Shown here: positions 7,801 through 12,547 of the stretch, one piece after another
Position numbering within the stretch: position 1 is the first letter of the stretch
Layout: each line of letters starts with the position of its first letter
Source of the DNA: a virus
Length of the DNA stretch: 28,952 nucleotides
Virus record (IMG/VR): IMGVR_UViG_3300021473_000073
Location: 1-28,952 of that record
Strand: one strand, 5' to 3'
Program-made: the position numbers and the translations under genes
The notes under the pieces: model-generated
What the model was told of the DNA's origin: nothing
The model's database searches: none
What the model saw: only the letters and a program-made list of their open reading frames with translations

Positions 7801-7979
7801 ACTGGCATTATGTAGATGCAATTAGGATAGATTGTTCCCACATAGATTTAGAGCTAGTAATGCAGGAAATGATGCAGATAGAGGCTAAGAGTGTAGATAG
7901 AGCACTTAGTCTAGGAAGCCGTATGTGGTATCAATTTGATTTAGAGAATGCGCAGAGAGTAGTAGATGGGTTAATGTAG
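4896..7979 (+). CDS. Primase-polymerase / SF3 helicase fusion (D5-like replication protein)
   Basis: A 1027-residue replication protein. The N-terminal third looks like an archaeo-eukaryotic-type primase: IPIDIDF with D123 and D125 as metal ligands, a KRYQALVAV strand at 158-166, and RVARLPGFRN at 198-207, a motif typical of RepB-like phage and plasmid primases. The middle (about 370-600) is helical, charged and unrecognised. The C-terminal part is a superfamily 3 helicase: Walker A GATGSGKGS at 690-698, Walker B VVDE at 735-738, motif C ILISN ending at N788, then GSIGRRL with an arginine-finger-like pair, and a winged-helix-like tail. Such proteins make primers and unwind DNA at the phage origin. 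An origin-like iteron region follows directly. The ATG at 4896 lacks a close ribosome site. Its leader carries two hairpins. Confidence 0.87.
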   Translation: MSTIPQSSDIASTNSQLISTNPDLVRFVKLLASHPFYKETGVKFYLDWEAHKERPDAGHDCAPPELSTVTQKLVSRLTALNAESKHIYYRVQYRPYIPVNGNGHITQTVKNDNITNSLYIPIDIDFKLPFSFEHFMTQLGISPWAVVQTSVDKKGFKRYQALVAVRAEDTQKRDEVKRLGLKLASICGADSSMYDFRRVARLPGFRNWKWSGAGVSKLLQLKKPGIVYSLERLDYLIDRAKINPGIIRCKEVSPPRKRGNENKEYTGDRICELTYAEAIDAVHDGKVIAEVGHRVEYVNSIAGGAARAVRQGKLSKDAIPGLVKEMATKGCSEPLSDREIQGLIRSSEGYLERDAVKDETKWRERRATNITVLEERNLRLDTTNIIESNRRLYIQEFFRGVNAAFMGRLYQELIERQFNDGYISEASWVIVNRAEQLKLIVDRYFCVAEKTKSKWGTECWRQEKFEGAIEEGFIGQFVEEIYRSIKTHRELVIEGNAEAKPRLASKLKAAKDKCTSKEGLLNAEKFEADKLKEEEAFFTLKFKQTTRSRLQEEIAHTIQEMQQKVNKLKDESAIIAFQNGLLSLGSSEASCGFSHSGFTECEAWRNTLTCMDTNYDTELASRVLTTLQSGDITQYILRYEQLLIAECPTMYGFLKDTFPEQQQTWLLVMNIIGYCFLVGNPRQKFFNFQGATGSGKGSLGKIITYLSGDSSQYLGLRDFSTDTGLFPCIGKSAAVVDEVDNASMDRKTNHAVWETIKKVTGGTPVSARRLYKDAISVRIDAKFILISNKPLDFPDEDGSIGRRLVSLKFKETCAASKMKEDIALDVLKSDADKVATIAAATLMSRWYLGSEMFQIAGSSALDEGKAEYLDNCAPIRSYLLSCLQFGSESGATAENGRVMVVGLLAVLEVYCATTLSNSSDSDAALTSIKSYLKRSRKQKEEQIYSILKVKGVTRGKEDRARYSKGSNDYWHYVDAIRIDCSHIDLELVMQEMMQIEAKSVDRALSLGSRMWYQFDLENAQRVVDGLM
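6674..6701. repeat. Inverted repeat with two CAGAATGT copies inside the primase gene
   Basis: TTCACATTCTG (6674-6684) and CAGAATGTGAA (6691-6701) are perfect 11-base inverted arms with a 6-base loop, inside the primase-helicase coding sequence. Each arm holds one copy of the 8-mer CAGAATGT that also appears in the flanking control regions. Confidence 0.5.
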
Positions 7980-8067
7980 GCGATATATCAAAATGATTAC
8001 ATACTACAATTAATTGCTAAGTATTACGTTTTTATATACCGATAAAATGCTAGGTGCATCAAACAAA

Positions 8068-8369
8068 GGTGAGCACCTGGTGAGTACCTGCTAAAAACCG
8101 GCGAGCACCGGGGGGTAATTATCGCACAGGTACTCACCAGGTACTCACCGGTGCTCACCTGCTGTTTTGAAGAAAATATGTAATGATTACACAGAATGTT
8201 ATATCCAGGTACTCTGGTACTCACGGTACTCACCTTTTATTTACTAAAGGTCCAGAATGTACATAGGTAGTACAAAAAAGAACCCTAAAAGGGTAAAAAG
8301 GGGGGGTAGTAAAAAATATATAGAGGAGAGTACGAAAAATCGGTGAGTACCGTGAGTACCGTGAGTACC
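8068..8369. repeat. Iteron array, unit GGTGAGTACC in both orientations
   Basis: Forward units lie at 8068-8077 (GAGCACC form), 8079-8088, 8100-8109 (GGCGAGCACC), 8342-8351, 8351-8360 and 8360-8369 (last two CGTGAGTACC, 9-base phase). Reverse units lie at 8129-8138, 8140-8149, 8150-8159 (GTGCTCACC form), 8208-8217 (degenerate), 8216-8225 and 8225-8234. The forward group at 8068 and the reverse group at 8129 face each other and could form a large cruciform. The 9-11 base phase fits a protein binding one face of the helix. Confidence 0.8.
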
Positions 8370-8371
8370 TG

Positions 8372-8400
8372 TTTACATAATTACCGCAAGTCATTTTAAA
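8372..8400 (+). promoter_or_regulatory. Candidate promoter of the small gene at 8427
   Basis: TTTACA (8372-8377) is followed after 17 bases by TTTAAA (8395-8400). Three iterons abut its -35 on the upstream side (8342-8369), where a bound protein could activate or repress. The gene starts 27 bases after the -10. Confidence 0.45.
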
Positions 8401-8426
8401 ATGTAGTTAAGTTGAAGGAGAAAAAC

Positions 8427-8717
8427 ATGGACATGATAGCAATACGAAACATGAGTAGAGGCGATTACGCTTATAAGTTATTAGAGCAGATTGTAGAAAG
8501 TAAAGATGACTATTATATAGAAGCGGAGCTGAAGGAGTTAGCAACTGTATTGGTTAATTTACCGCAAGATGAGTTTCTACCATTTGTTATAAAAGCAACT
8601 AAGTGTGGAGGCGTAACCCCTAATAAGCACCTAAATTTAGTATTTTCTACTGTGCTTAGTATACGTAGGGATATACTTAGGAGAACTGTCGAGAGGGCTT
8701 TAAAAGGAGGGAGCTAG
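8427..8717 (+). CDS. Small unknown protein (96 residues) beside the iterons
   Basis: The chosen ATG at 8427 has the ribosome site GAAGGAG 6 bases upstream; the same frame extends to a TTG at 8412 but that codon lies inside the ribosome site. The 96-residue product begins MDMIAIRNMSRGDYAYKLLE and is predicted to be all alpha-helical, with acidic segments (VESKDDYYIEAELKE) and a basic C-terminal helix (RRDILRRTVERALKGG). No family is recognised. Its position directly downstream of the iterons, with its own promoter candidate, makes it a possible origin-binding or regulatory protein, but nothing in the sequence proves this. Confidence 0.7.
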   Translation: MDMIAIRNMSRGDYAYKLLEQIVESKDDYYIEAELKELATVLVNLPQDEFLPFVIKATKCGGVTPNKHLNLVFSTVLSIRRDILRRTVERALKGGS

Positions 8718-8767
8718 GCGAGCAGTTAGAATAGAGTCACAAGTGTCTTGCGGTTTCTTATGGGTCC

Positions 8768-8804
8768 CGTGACTTGCCGCGTGACTTGCCTTACTGCGTG
8801 ACTT
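8768..8804. repeat. Short direct repeats CGTGACTTGCC
   Basis: CGTGACTTGCC occurs at 8768-8778 and 8780-8790, with a partial copy CGTGACTT at 8797-8804. They lie between the small gene at 8427 and the hairpin elements. Related GCGTGAYTT words occur at 10080, 9101 and 11572, partly inside genes. The role is unknown. Confidence 0.4.
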
Positions 8805-8810
8805 TTAATA

Positions 8811-8884
8811 CAAACAGCCTTCGGCTGTTTGACTTCCGTAGTTAAGGTGTAACGGCGGTATAACAACCAGCCTCACGGCTGGTT
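8811..8884 (-). repeat. Two-hairpin element, copy A
   Basis: In the leftward (mRNA) sense this reads AACCAGCC-GTGA-GGCTGGTT (8884-8865), a spacer holding CTACGGAA, then AAACAGCC-GAA-GGCTGTTT (8830-8812), with one further C-G pair. The first loop is a GNRA tetraloop. The same two hairpins, with the same CTACGGAA word between them, recur on the other strand at 12821-12897. It lies downstream of the leftward genes and at the end of the rightward gene at 8427. Confidence 0.65.
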
Positions 8885-8915
8885 TAAGCCTATACTGGTA
8901 AGCTACCTACTTTTT

Positions 8916-8995
8916 ATCAAGATCCTATCAAGATCCTATCAAGATCCTATCAAGATCCTATCAAGATCCTATCAAGATCCTATTAGGATCTTGAT
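8916..8995. repeat. Six tandem 11-bp GATC repeats plus an inverted copy
   Basis: ATCAAGATCCT is repeated exactly six times at 8916-8981 and followed by the inverted copy TAGGATCTTGAT at 8984-8995, which can pair with the last repeat. Each unit has one GATC, giving seven such sites at mostly 11-base phase, close to one helical turn. The array starts outside the leftward gene at 8961 and covers its last ~11 codons. It is iteron-like; Dam-sensitive replication control as in P1 oriR is a possible parallel. Confidence 0.85.
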
Positions 8996-9155
8996 AAATA
9001 GTCCAACAGTGATAATCGACATCTCCGCGCGTGACTGCCGTCCGGCAAGCCTTATACTTAATACCATTTTGACGTGTTAACCTATTAGCAGCTTGGATAG
9101 CGCGTGATTTTGTGGTGTACTGTCCGGCGCGTTCTTGCTCTTGGGTTATGTTCAT
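8961..9155 (-). CDS. Small unknown protein (64 residues) ending in the GATC repeats
   Basis: A 64-residue product beginning MNITQEQERAGQYTTKSRAI, basic in the middle (RLTRQNGIKYKACRTAVTRG) and ending DPNRILIGS. The tail is encoded by the inverted copy and two units of the 11-bp repeat, and its stop codon is inside a repeat, so the array may have grown into or trimmed this gene. A ribosome site CGGAGA lies about 10 bases upstream of ATG 9155. A strong terminator stands between it and the next gene upstream, so it would need its own start signal or readthrough. No family is recognised; the short basic protein with aromatic residues (HCWTIY) could bind nucleic acid. Confidence 0.5.
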   Translation of the reverse strand: MNITQEQERAGQYTTKSRAIQAANRLTRQNGIKYKACRTAVTRGDVDYHCWTIYQDPNRILIGS

Positions 9156-9170
9156 TTAGGCTTTCTCCGA

Positions 9171-9209
9171 AAAAAAAAACCACGGCTATAGGTAATAGCC
9201 GTGGTTTTT
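9171..9209. terminator. Bidirectional Rho-independent terminator
   Basis: CCACGGCTAT (9180-9189) and ATAGCCGTGG (9195-9204) form a 10-bp stem with loop AGGTA, extended by A-T pairs. On the plus strand it is followed by five T; on the minus strand by nine T (A9171-9179). It would end the leftward RadC transcript and block readthrough in both directions. Confidence 0.8.
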
Positions 9210-9217
9210 GCGTGTCT

Positions 9218-9433
9218 TTATTCTTCGTTAGCGTAACATTCTGGGTGCTCATTATTCAGGTAAGCTTCGTACGCTCGCTTGTCGGTATCATCGATTATGG
9301 CGCTAACTAATAAATCATCGTTGGTGTTAGTAAGGCTAAGCAGCTTAGCTTTGAACTGCTCAAGGGTTATGTCGTATTTTTTACATATTAACGGTAACAG
9401 GTAAGTAAATGCTTCGTGATATGTGAGTTTCAT
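9218..9433 (-). CDS. Small unknown acidic protein (71 residues)
   Basis: A 71-residue protein beginning MKLTYHEAFTYLLPLICKKYDI and ending in acidic residues (HPECYANEE). It is predicted helical with an acidic middle (NTNDDLLVSAIIDDTDK). Its ATG overlaps the TGA of the RadC-like gene in an ATGA junction, so it is translationally coupled to that gene and likely made with it. The strong terminator at 9171-9209 begins 9 bases after its stop. No family is recognised. Confidence 0.65.
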   Translation of the reverse strand: MKLTYHEAFTYLLPLICKKYDITLEQFKAKLLSLTNTNDDLLVSAIIDDTDKRAYEAYLNNEHPECYANEE

Positions 9434-9867
9434 AGTTTGCCTTGTTCCTTATATGATATGTAAGATGTTTCAGTAACAATTAAAAAATCTAGTAGCTGTA
9501 AGTTTAATAATTCGCCTGCTTGCTTTAGTTTGTCGCAGATTGATTGATCTTCTTTGCTGGATAGCAGGGAACCGCTAGGGTGGTTATGCACTAGGATTAT
9601 AGTGTTAGCAGTGGCGGTTAGTGCAATTGAAAAAACTATACGGGGATCTATTGCACTAAAGTTAAAACCGCCGGAACTAATCTTTACCCAACCAAAGATT
9701 TCGTTGTTTCCGTTCAAGCAAAACATCAGCACTTCTTCTTGGTATGCGAGAGTACCGGCCTTGCTTAAGATGGTGCGCGCGTGGTTTGCAACCATTTCAG
9801 GGTTAGTCATTGGCTCTGTTTTTGTGGTTTTGCTTTTGGTGTAGCGTAGTGTGATTTGTGGTAGCAT
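9430..9867 (-). CDS. RadC-like JAB/MPN domain protein
   Basis: A 145-residue protein with the RadC-type JAB fold. The landmarks are E45 on the first strand (YQEEVLMFCLNGNNEIFGW), the ISSGG turn at 63-67, DPRIVF at 74-79, and the metal site HNHPSG at 94-99 followed eight residues later by D107, matching H-x-H-P-S-G-x7-D. RadC is misnamed for DNA repair; phage and plasmid forms are common near antirestriction and replication genes and the true reaction is not settled. The N-terminal helix-hairpin-helix part of bacterial RadC is missing, as is usual in mobile elements. The start at 9867 has no ribosome site and lies 10 bases after a GNRA hairpin; ATG at residue 20 is an alternative. Confidence 0.85.
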   Translation of the reverse strand: MLPQITLRYTKSKTTKTEPMTNPEMVANHARTILSKAGTLAYQEEVLMFCLNGNNEIFGWVKISSGGFNFSAIDPRIVFSIALTATANTIILVHNHPSGSLLSSKEDQSICDKLKQAGELLNLQLLDFLIVTETSYISYKEQGKL

Positions 9868-9877
9868 GGTTTATTAC

Positions 9878-9897
9878 AACCAGCCTCACGGCTGGTT
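9878..9897 (-). repeat. GNRA-loop hairpin repeat, copy B
   Basis: Leftward sense AACCAGCC-GTGA-GGCTGGTT, an 8-bp perfect stem with a GTGA loop. It lies 10 bases upstream of the RadC-like start codon. Confidence 0.7.
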
Positions 9898-9931
9898 TAT
9901 CTCCATAGTAATGATGTAACGTTGGTATAGC

Positions 9932-9951
9932 AACCAGCCTCACGGCTGGTT
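9932..9951 (-). repeat. GNRA-loop hairpin repeat, copy C
   Basis: The same 20-base hairpin as copy B, 34 bases further upstream in the leftward transcript. Its flanks also match copy A: plus-strand GTAACG, then GGTATA before the stem and TTTAAG after it, so the repeat is longer than the stem alone. Confidence 0.7.
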
Positions 9952-9968
9952 TAAGGTGATACTTTAGG

Positions 9969-10157
9969 TTAGTTATTTGCCATTATGGTTAGTATATACC
10001 GGCAACAAGCCTCTTCATTACTTAGCTTGTTATCGGTGAGATTAAGCAGCTGATTAAGATGTATTGCTAGTGTTTTCTTGCGTGACTTTAGTACATATTG
10101 TTTTACGGCACTTAGATTGCCATTCATATAATTATCCAATAATTCGATAGTTGTCAT
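9969..10157 (-). CDS. Small unknown protein (62 residues)
   Basis: A 62-residue, helical, basic protein beginning MTTIELLDNYMNGNLSAVKQ with a KSRKK run at about 24-28 and a C-terminal NEEACCRYILTIMANN. It resembles the short phage proteins that start with an amphipathic helix and end with a Cys-Cys helix, but no family is recognised. No ribosome site precedes ATG 10157. The leader carries a hairpin (10186-10221) and the shared leader word described for the neighbouring genes. It is followed leftward by hairpin copies C and B and the RadC-like gene. Confidence 0.6.
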   Translation of the reverse strand: MTTIELLDNYMNGNLSAVKQYVLKSRKKTLAIHLNQLLNLTDNKLSNEEACCRYILTIMANN

Positions 10158-10169
10158 TGGTAGTATAAG

Positions 10170-10221
10170 TTAGTTATGGGTTAGTAATTCAGCGAGTACC
10201 GCTAACGGTACTCTGTGAATT
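10170..10221 (-). promoter_or_regulatory. Structured leader: GAGTACCG hairpin plus ACTAACC-CATAACTAA
   Basis: The plus strand GAGTACCG (10194-10201) pairs with CGGTACTC (10206-10213) around CTAA; AATTCA and TGAATT extend the stem after a 2-base internal loop. In mRNA sense the hairpin is followed by ATTACTAACCCATAACTAA and then the gene at 10157. A second copy of this arrangement precedes the gene at 10589. Confidence 0.65.
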
Positions 10222-10229
10222 ATTACGTC

Positions 10230-10589
10230 CTATTCGCAAAAGTAAGCTATAGCGTTAATAGTATAATTTCGTTTTGAGTGATTATAGCAAATAGTCGATT
10301 TATAACTATCGCCCATATTTATATAGTCGATTATCCAAGCGTTATCATCTTGACTAGTGTTTTCCTTTCTTATTGCTTCGATACCGAATCCACCAATAAT
10401 ACTTTGAATTATATGCAGTTTGACATCGTATTTAGCGGGGTTATTATAGCACTCATCTATTCGTTGCTTGCCTGCAGGATAACTCTCTAATTGCCAGTAA
10501 TCAGTTTCAGCTAATACTTGCAGTATTGTATTAGCTTCGCTTCGTTCAAGCTGAAACTCCTTCATTAATTTAGGTATGGTTATGCGCAT
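10230..10589 (-). CDS. Conserved unknown phage/plasmid protein (119 residues)
   Basis: A 119-residue protein beginning MRITIPKLMKEFQLERSEAN. After a helical N-terminal half comes a conserved-looking beta part: IIGGFGIEAIRKEN at about 64-77, WIIDYINMGDSYKSTICYN at about 85-103 and a final RNYTINAIAYFCE. The order 'GFG-EA ... YxNxGDsYxxTicY' recalls a small protein common in bacterial plasmids and phages, always of unknown function. ATG 10589 has a GAGG sequence about 11 bases upstream, the best ribosome site in this cluster, and a hairpin leader (10623-10664). The gene is followed by the hairpin leader of the next gene, with no room for anything else. Confidence 0.7.
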   Translation of the reverse strand: MRITIPKLMKEFQLERSEANTILQVLAETDYWQLESYPAGKQRIDECYNNPAKYDVKLHIIQSIIGGFGIEAIRKENTSQDDNAWIIDYINMGDSYKSTICYNHSKRNYTINAIAYFCE

Positions 10590-10608
10590 AATGACTTAGC
10601 CTCATGTT

Positions 10609-10664
10609 TTAGTTATGTGGTTAGTAATTAATCGGGTACTGCTAGCAGTACCCTGGTAATTACT
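10609..10664 (-). promoter_or_regulatory. Structured leader: GGGTACTG hairpin plus shared leader word
   Basis: A 20-bp perfect palindrome (10634-10653; GGGTACTGCT then its complement) is flanked by AGTAATTA (10623-10630) and TAATTACT (10657-10664), which also pair. The outer arm overlaps the stop codon of the sliding clamp gene (10660-10662). In mRNA sense the hairpin is followed by ATTACTAACCACATAACTAA, nearly the same as at 10170-10189. Confidence 0.7.
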
Positions 10665-11631
10665 TTTCCATTTTGCAAGGCATAACTATCGACGCGCAAC
10701 TAAGATCTCCGATTAATAGCGGTCCCATGGGATCATGTAGATGTAGCGTAGTATTTAACGTGTTTTGTAAAGCTGTTAAAAGGTAAGATGCACAATAGCA
10801 GTAGTTAGCAGATAACACCGGCGACTCTAATATAAAGTTAAGTGGTATCTTTAACTGTAGTGCAGCTGATTTAAAATTACATTGACCGTCTTTATGCAAT
10901 GTAACTGTGTCGAAAGTATACTCATCTATACGTTTTGGTTTTAATGCGGTGAGTGCTTTTAGTGCTCCGTACGCTAATACTACGTTATGACTAGGTGAAC
11001 CGGTAGGAATAACCTGCTTGTAATCCGGGTACTGGCTGTCGAGTAAACGACAACCAAGAATAACATTACTATCATAATATAACCATAACTTATCATCAGC
11101 TATTATCAGCTTTGCATGTTTTCCCGGTAATAGTTTACTAGCTTTGATTAGTGCGACACAAAACGCTGTAGGGATAATTATTGACGGTGAATCGGTAGGT
11201 AAGATGTCGGTAGTCTCGTAATGTACGATGTGGCCATTAGTTGAGACAAGATGCTCGCGGTTAACATGTATACCCATTAGGTTATGTCGAGCGTTGTCGG
11301 TAGAGGTAAAAGGTAAACAGCGTTTAAGCTGCTCCACCAGTACATCGACGTTTAGTTCCCTTGCGTGGTGGTTTTCTCCGTACGTGGGGATTAGCGGGAA
11401 TTGATCTAGTTCGGTGTCTGGAATAATAGCTGTTTTGCCGATTAATGCTAGTTTTTCAGGGGAGTAACAACCGGGTGCTACAGCTATTGGAGGGAGCGTA
11501 CAATAGATGTCAAGGGTAGTAGCGCGCGTATTTTCAGGAGTACACGCAACTTGCTTGAGCACAGGCATAGTGCGTGATTTGCGACTTGCAAACAGTTGAG
11601 CTATTTTGATTATGTTAGTTTGTGTAAGCAT
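10660..11631 (-). CDS. DnaN-like sliding clamp (DNA polymerase III beta homologue)
   Basis: A 323-residue protein from ATG 11631 (an in-frame ATG at 11685 exists, but it lies inside a hairpin and the shared leader precedes 11631). The C-terminal half carries beta-clamp marks: NREHLVSTNGHIVHY (a DGxRL-like strand near 135-150), CRLLDSQYPDYKQVIPT at about 204-220 (the LDxxFPDYxxVIP motif) and the ending PLLIGDLSCASIVMPCKM, which matches the final strand 'PxxI-x-YxVMPM' of DnaN. The N-terminal third is weakly matched. A ring clamp holds the replicative polymerase on DNA; a phage copy suggests the phage supplies or modifies processivity. No polymerase gene is visible in the window. Confidence 0.75.
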   Translation of the reverse strand: MLTQTNIIKIAQLFASRKSRTMPVLKQVACTPENTRATTLDIYCTLPPIAVAPGCYSPEKLALIGKTAIIPDTELDQFPLIPTYGENHHARELNVDVLVEQLKRCLPFTSTDNARHNLMGIHVNREHLVSTNGHIVHYETTDILPTDSPSIIIPTAFCVALIKASKLLPGKHAKLIIADDKLWLYYDSNVILGCRLLDSQYPDYKQVIPTGSPSHNVVLAYGALKALTALKPKRIDEYTFDTVTLHKDGQCNFKSAALQLKIPLNFILESPVLSANYCYCASYLLTALQNTLNTTLHLHDPMGPLLIGDLSCASIVMPCKMEK

Positions 11632-11642
11632 AGTTAGTCTCT

Positions 11643-11659
11643 GGTTATGTATTAGTAAT
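11643..11659 (-). promoter_or_regulatory. Shared leader word before the sliding clamp gene
   Basis: Leftward sense ATTACTAATACATAACC, followed by AGAGACTAACT and the ATG at 11631. It matches the leaders of the genes at 10157, 10589 and 11965 and supports 11631 as the real clamp start. Confidence 0.5.
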
Positions 11660-11683
11660 ATTGCACTATAATATCCGTGCATC

Positions 11684-11710
11684 ATACAGCCTAGGCGATC
11701 TAGGCTGTAT
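11684..11710 (-). repeat. Intergenic hairpin with CAGCC/GGCTG core
   Basis: ATACAGCCTAG (11684-11694) and CTAGGCTGTAT (11700-11710) form a perfect 11-bp stem with a 5-base loop in the gap between the gene at 11965 and the clamp gene. The stem core is shared with the GNRA hairpin family. No T run follows, so it is unlikely to be a simple terminator. Confidence 0.65.
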
Positions 11711-11719
11711 TGTGCATGT

Positions 11720-11965
11720 TTATACCTTGCAGTACTCCCTAATTACAGCTAATGCGTCGTCGGTAGTCATACCGACACATTCATCAGGCCAAATATTTTG
11801 CTTAGCGTATATCTCTACTGCTAGGCGGATAATCTGATCCTGTAACCGCCATAATCGGGATATGGTATTATCCCGCATGTTATTGGTTACATCAGTAATA
11901 GTTATTGGATCGCCAAATATATCTAGGTGGGTAGTCATAGTCATAGTCTCATCAGAGTGTTGCAT
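11720..11965 (-). CDS. Small unknown protein (81 residues) with a clamp-box-like motif
   Basis: An 81-residue protein beginning MQHSDETMTMTTHLDIFGDP. It contains HLDIF at about 13-17, close to the QLxLF peptide that binds bacterial sliding clamps, then a helical region (NTISRLWRLQDQIIRLAVEIYAKQN) and IWPDECVGM. No family is recognised. It is the first gene of the leftward 9-12 kb cluster and lies directly upstream of the clamp gene, so a clamp partner role is possible but only inferred. ATG 11944 and 11938 are alternative starts. The leader word GAGACTAACACT precedes ATG 11965. Confidence 0.6.
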   Translation of the reverse strand: MQHSDETMTMTTHLDIFGDPITITDVTNNMRDNTISRLWRLQDQIIRLAVEIYAKQNIWPDECVGMTTDDALAVIREYCKV

Positions 11966-11978
11966 AGTGTTAGTCTCG

Positions 11979-12036
11979 TTAGTTATGGTTAGTAGTAGTT
12001 ATACACTGCAAATTATTGTGTATAATAGTTATACAC
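11979..12036 (-). promoter_or_regulatory. Leader and operator-like repeats upstream of the leftward clamp cluster
   Basis: The leader word (11979-11996; leftward sense ACTACTAACCATAACTAA) is preceded upstream by three TTATACAC half sites: 11999-12006, 12029-12036 and an inverted one at 12018-12025. The last two form the palindrome GTGTATAA-TAG-TTATACAC; the two direct copies are 30 bases apart, about three helix turns. Sequences like TATAAC could serve as -10 boxes, but no clear -35 is seen. It probably controls the first gene of the cluster. Confidence 0.5.
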
Positions 12037-12547
12037 ACTAAAGTGCTTTGTTTTTATTTTTTCTCTAATATCAACCTACTTCGTTTTATCAGTATCTGTC
12101 AACCTTTTGTTTACAATTATTTTCGCAAATAAAAAAAAACTTTCTTACCTCTTTATATGTGCGCCGAACCATCACCAAAACATAATGCCCGATAAGTAAC
12201 CTTATTTGGCAATTGATCACCTTATCACACCTAATCACATCTAAGCATGACAAGCCGACATCAAGATAGGTGTGCTTTGTCGTGTCCTGCTATGTCTCAA
12301 TTTTGGGACAAGGAATCTCTTAGTTATTGGCTGGACGGAGAGTCGCTGCAACGATGCCCCCCGCGTGTGCCCGCATCATATAGAGTCCCACAGTGCTCTA
12401 GCCGGAACACCACCTACGCACTACCTACGTAACATCTTAAAATCATTGATGATTTTAACTAACATAAAATATCCTATAGCCCCAAAACTAAATGTAAACA
12501 CAATGTTACCTATTGATTGCGAACACTTATCATGCTATCCTCCTACT
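12037..12547. other. Non-coding gap with AT-rich segment and palindromes
   Basis: A gap of about 510 bases between the divergent gene at 11965 and the rightward gene at 12548. The first ~130 bases are AT-rich with A runs. TTGACA on the minus strand (12097-12102) has only a weak -10 partner. CACACCTA (12226-12233) pairs with TAGGTGTG (12267-12274). TTAAAATCAT-TG-ATGATTTTAA (12437-12458) is a perfect 10-base palindrome and may be an operator or weak terminator. A rightward frame crosses the second half, but its composition and its lack of any recognisable domain argue against coding before 12548. Confidence 0.5.

Larger units (their letters stand above)
7980..8400. promoter_or_regulatory. Non-coding AT-rich iteron region, candidate replication origin
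   Basis: This ~420-base gap follows the primase-helicase gene. The first ~70 bases are AT-rich. Then come about a dozen copies of a 10-bp unit in both orientations (listed separately), a perfect palindrome TGTAATGATTACA (8179-8191) with a related half site at 7994-8001, and two CAGAATGT sites at 8192-8199 and 8253-8260. AT-rich DNA plus iterons next to the primase-helicase is the usual build of a phage or plasmid origin; no coding sequence is convincing here. The iterons could instead, or also, control the gene at 8427. Confidence 0.6.

Noticed and set aside
8024-8233. Leftward frame across the iterons
   Set aside because: Its sequence is mostly translated iteron units (repeated STR/CST words), with no ribosome site.
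8272-8294. Leftward terminator made by CCCTAAAAGGG with a T run
   Set aside because: The stem is only about five base pairs and no leftward gene ends there.
8916-8981. CRISPR-like array
   Set aside because: The units are tandem 11-mers with no spacers and no cas genes nearby.
12247-12432. Rightward 61-codon frame
   Set aside because: Composition is unlike the neighbouring genes, and no start signal or family match is seen.
12272-12547. Upstream extension of the gene at 12548
   Set aside because: This part has no domain character, no ribosome site, and includes palindromic control DNA; the frame is open by chance.
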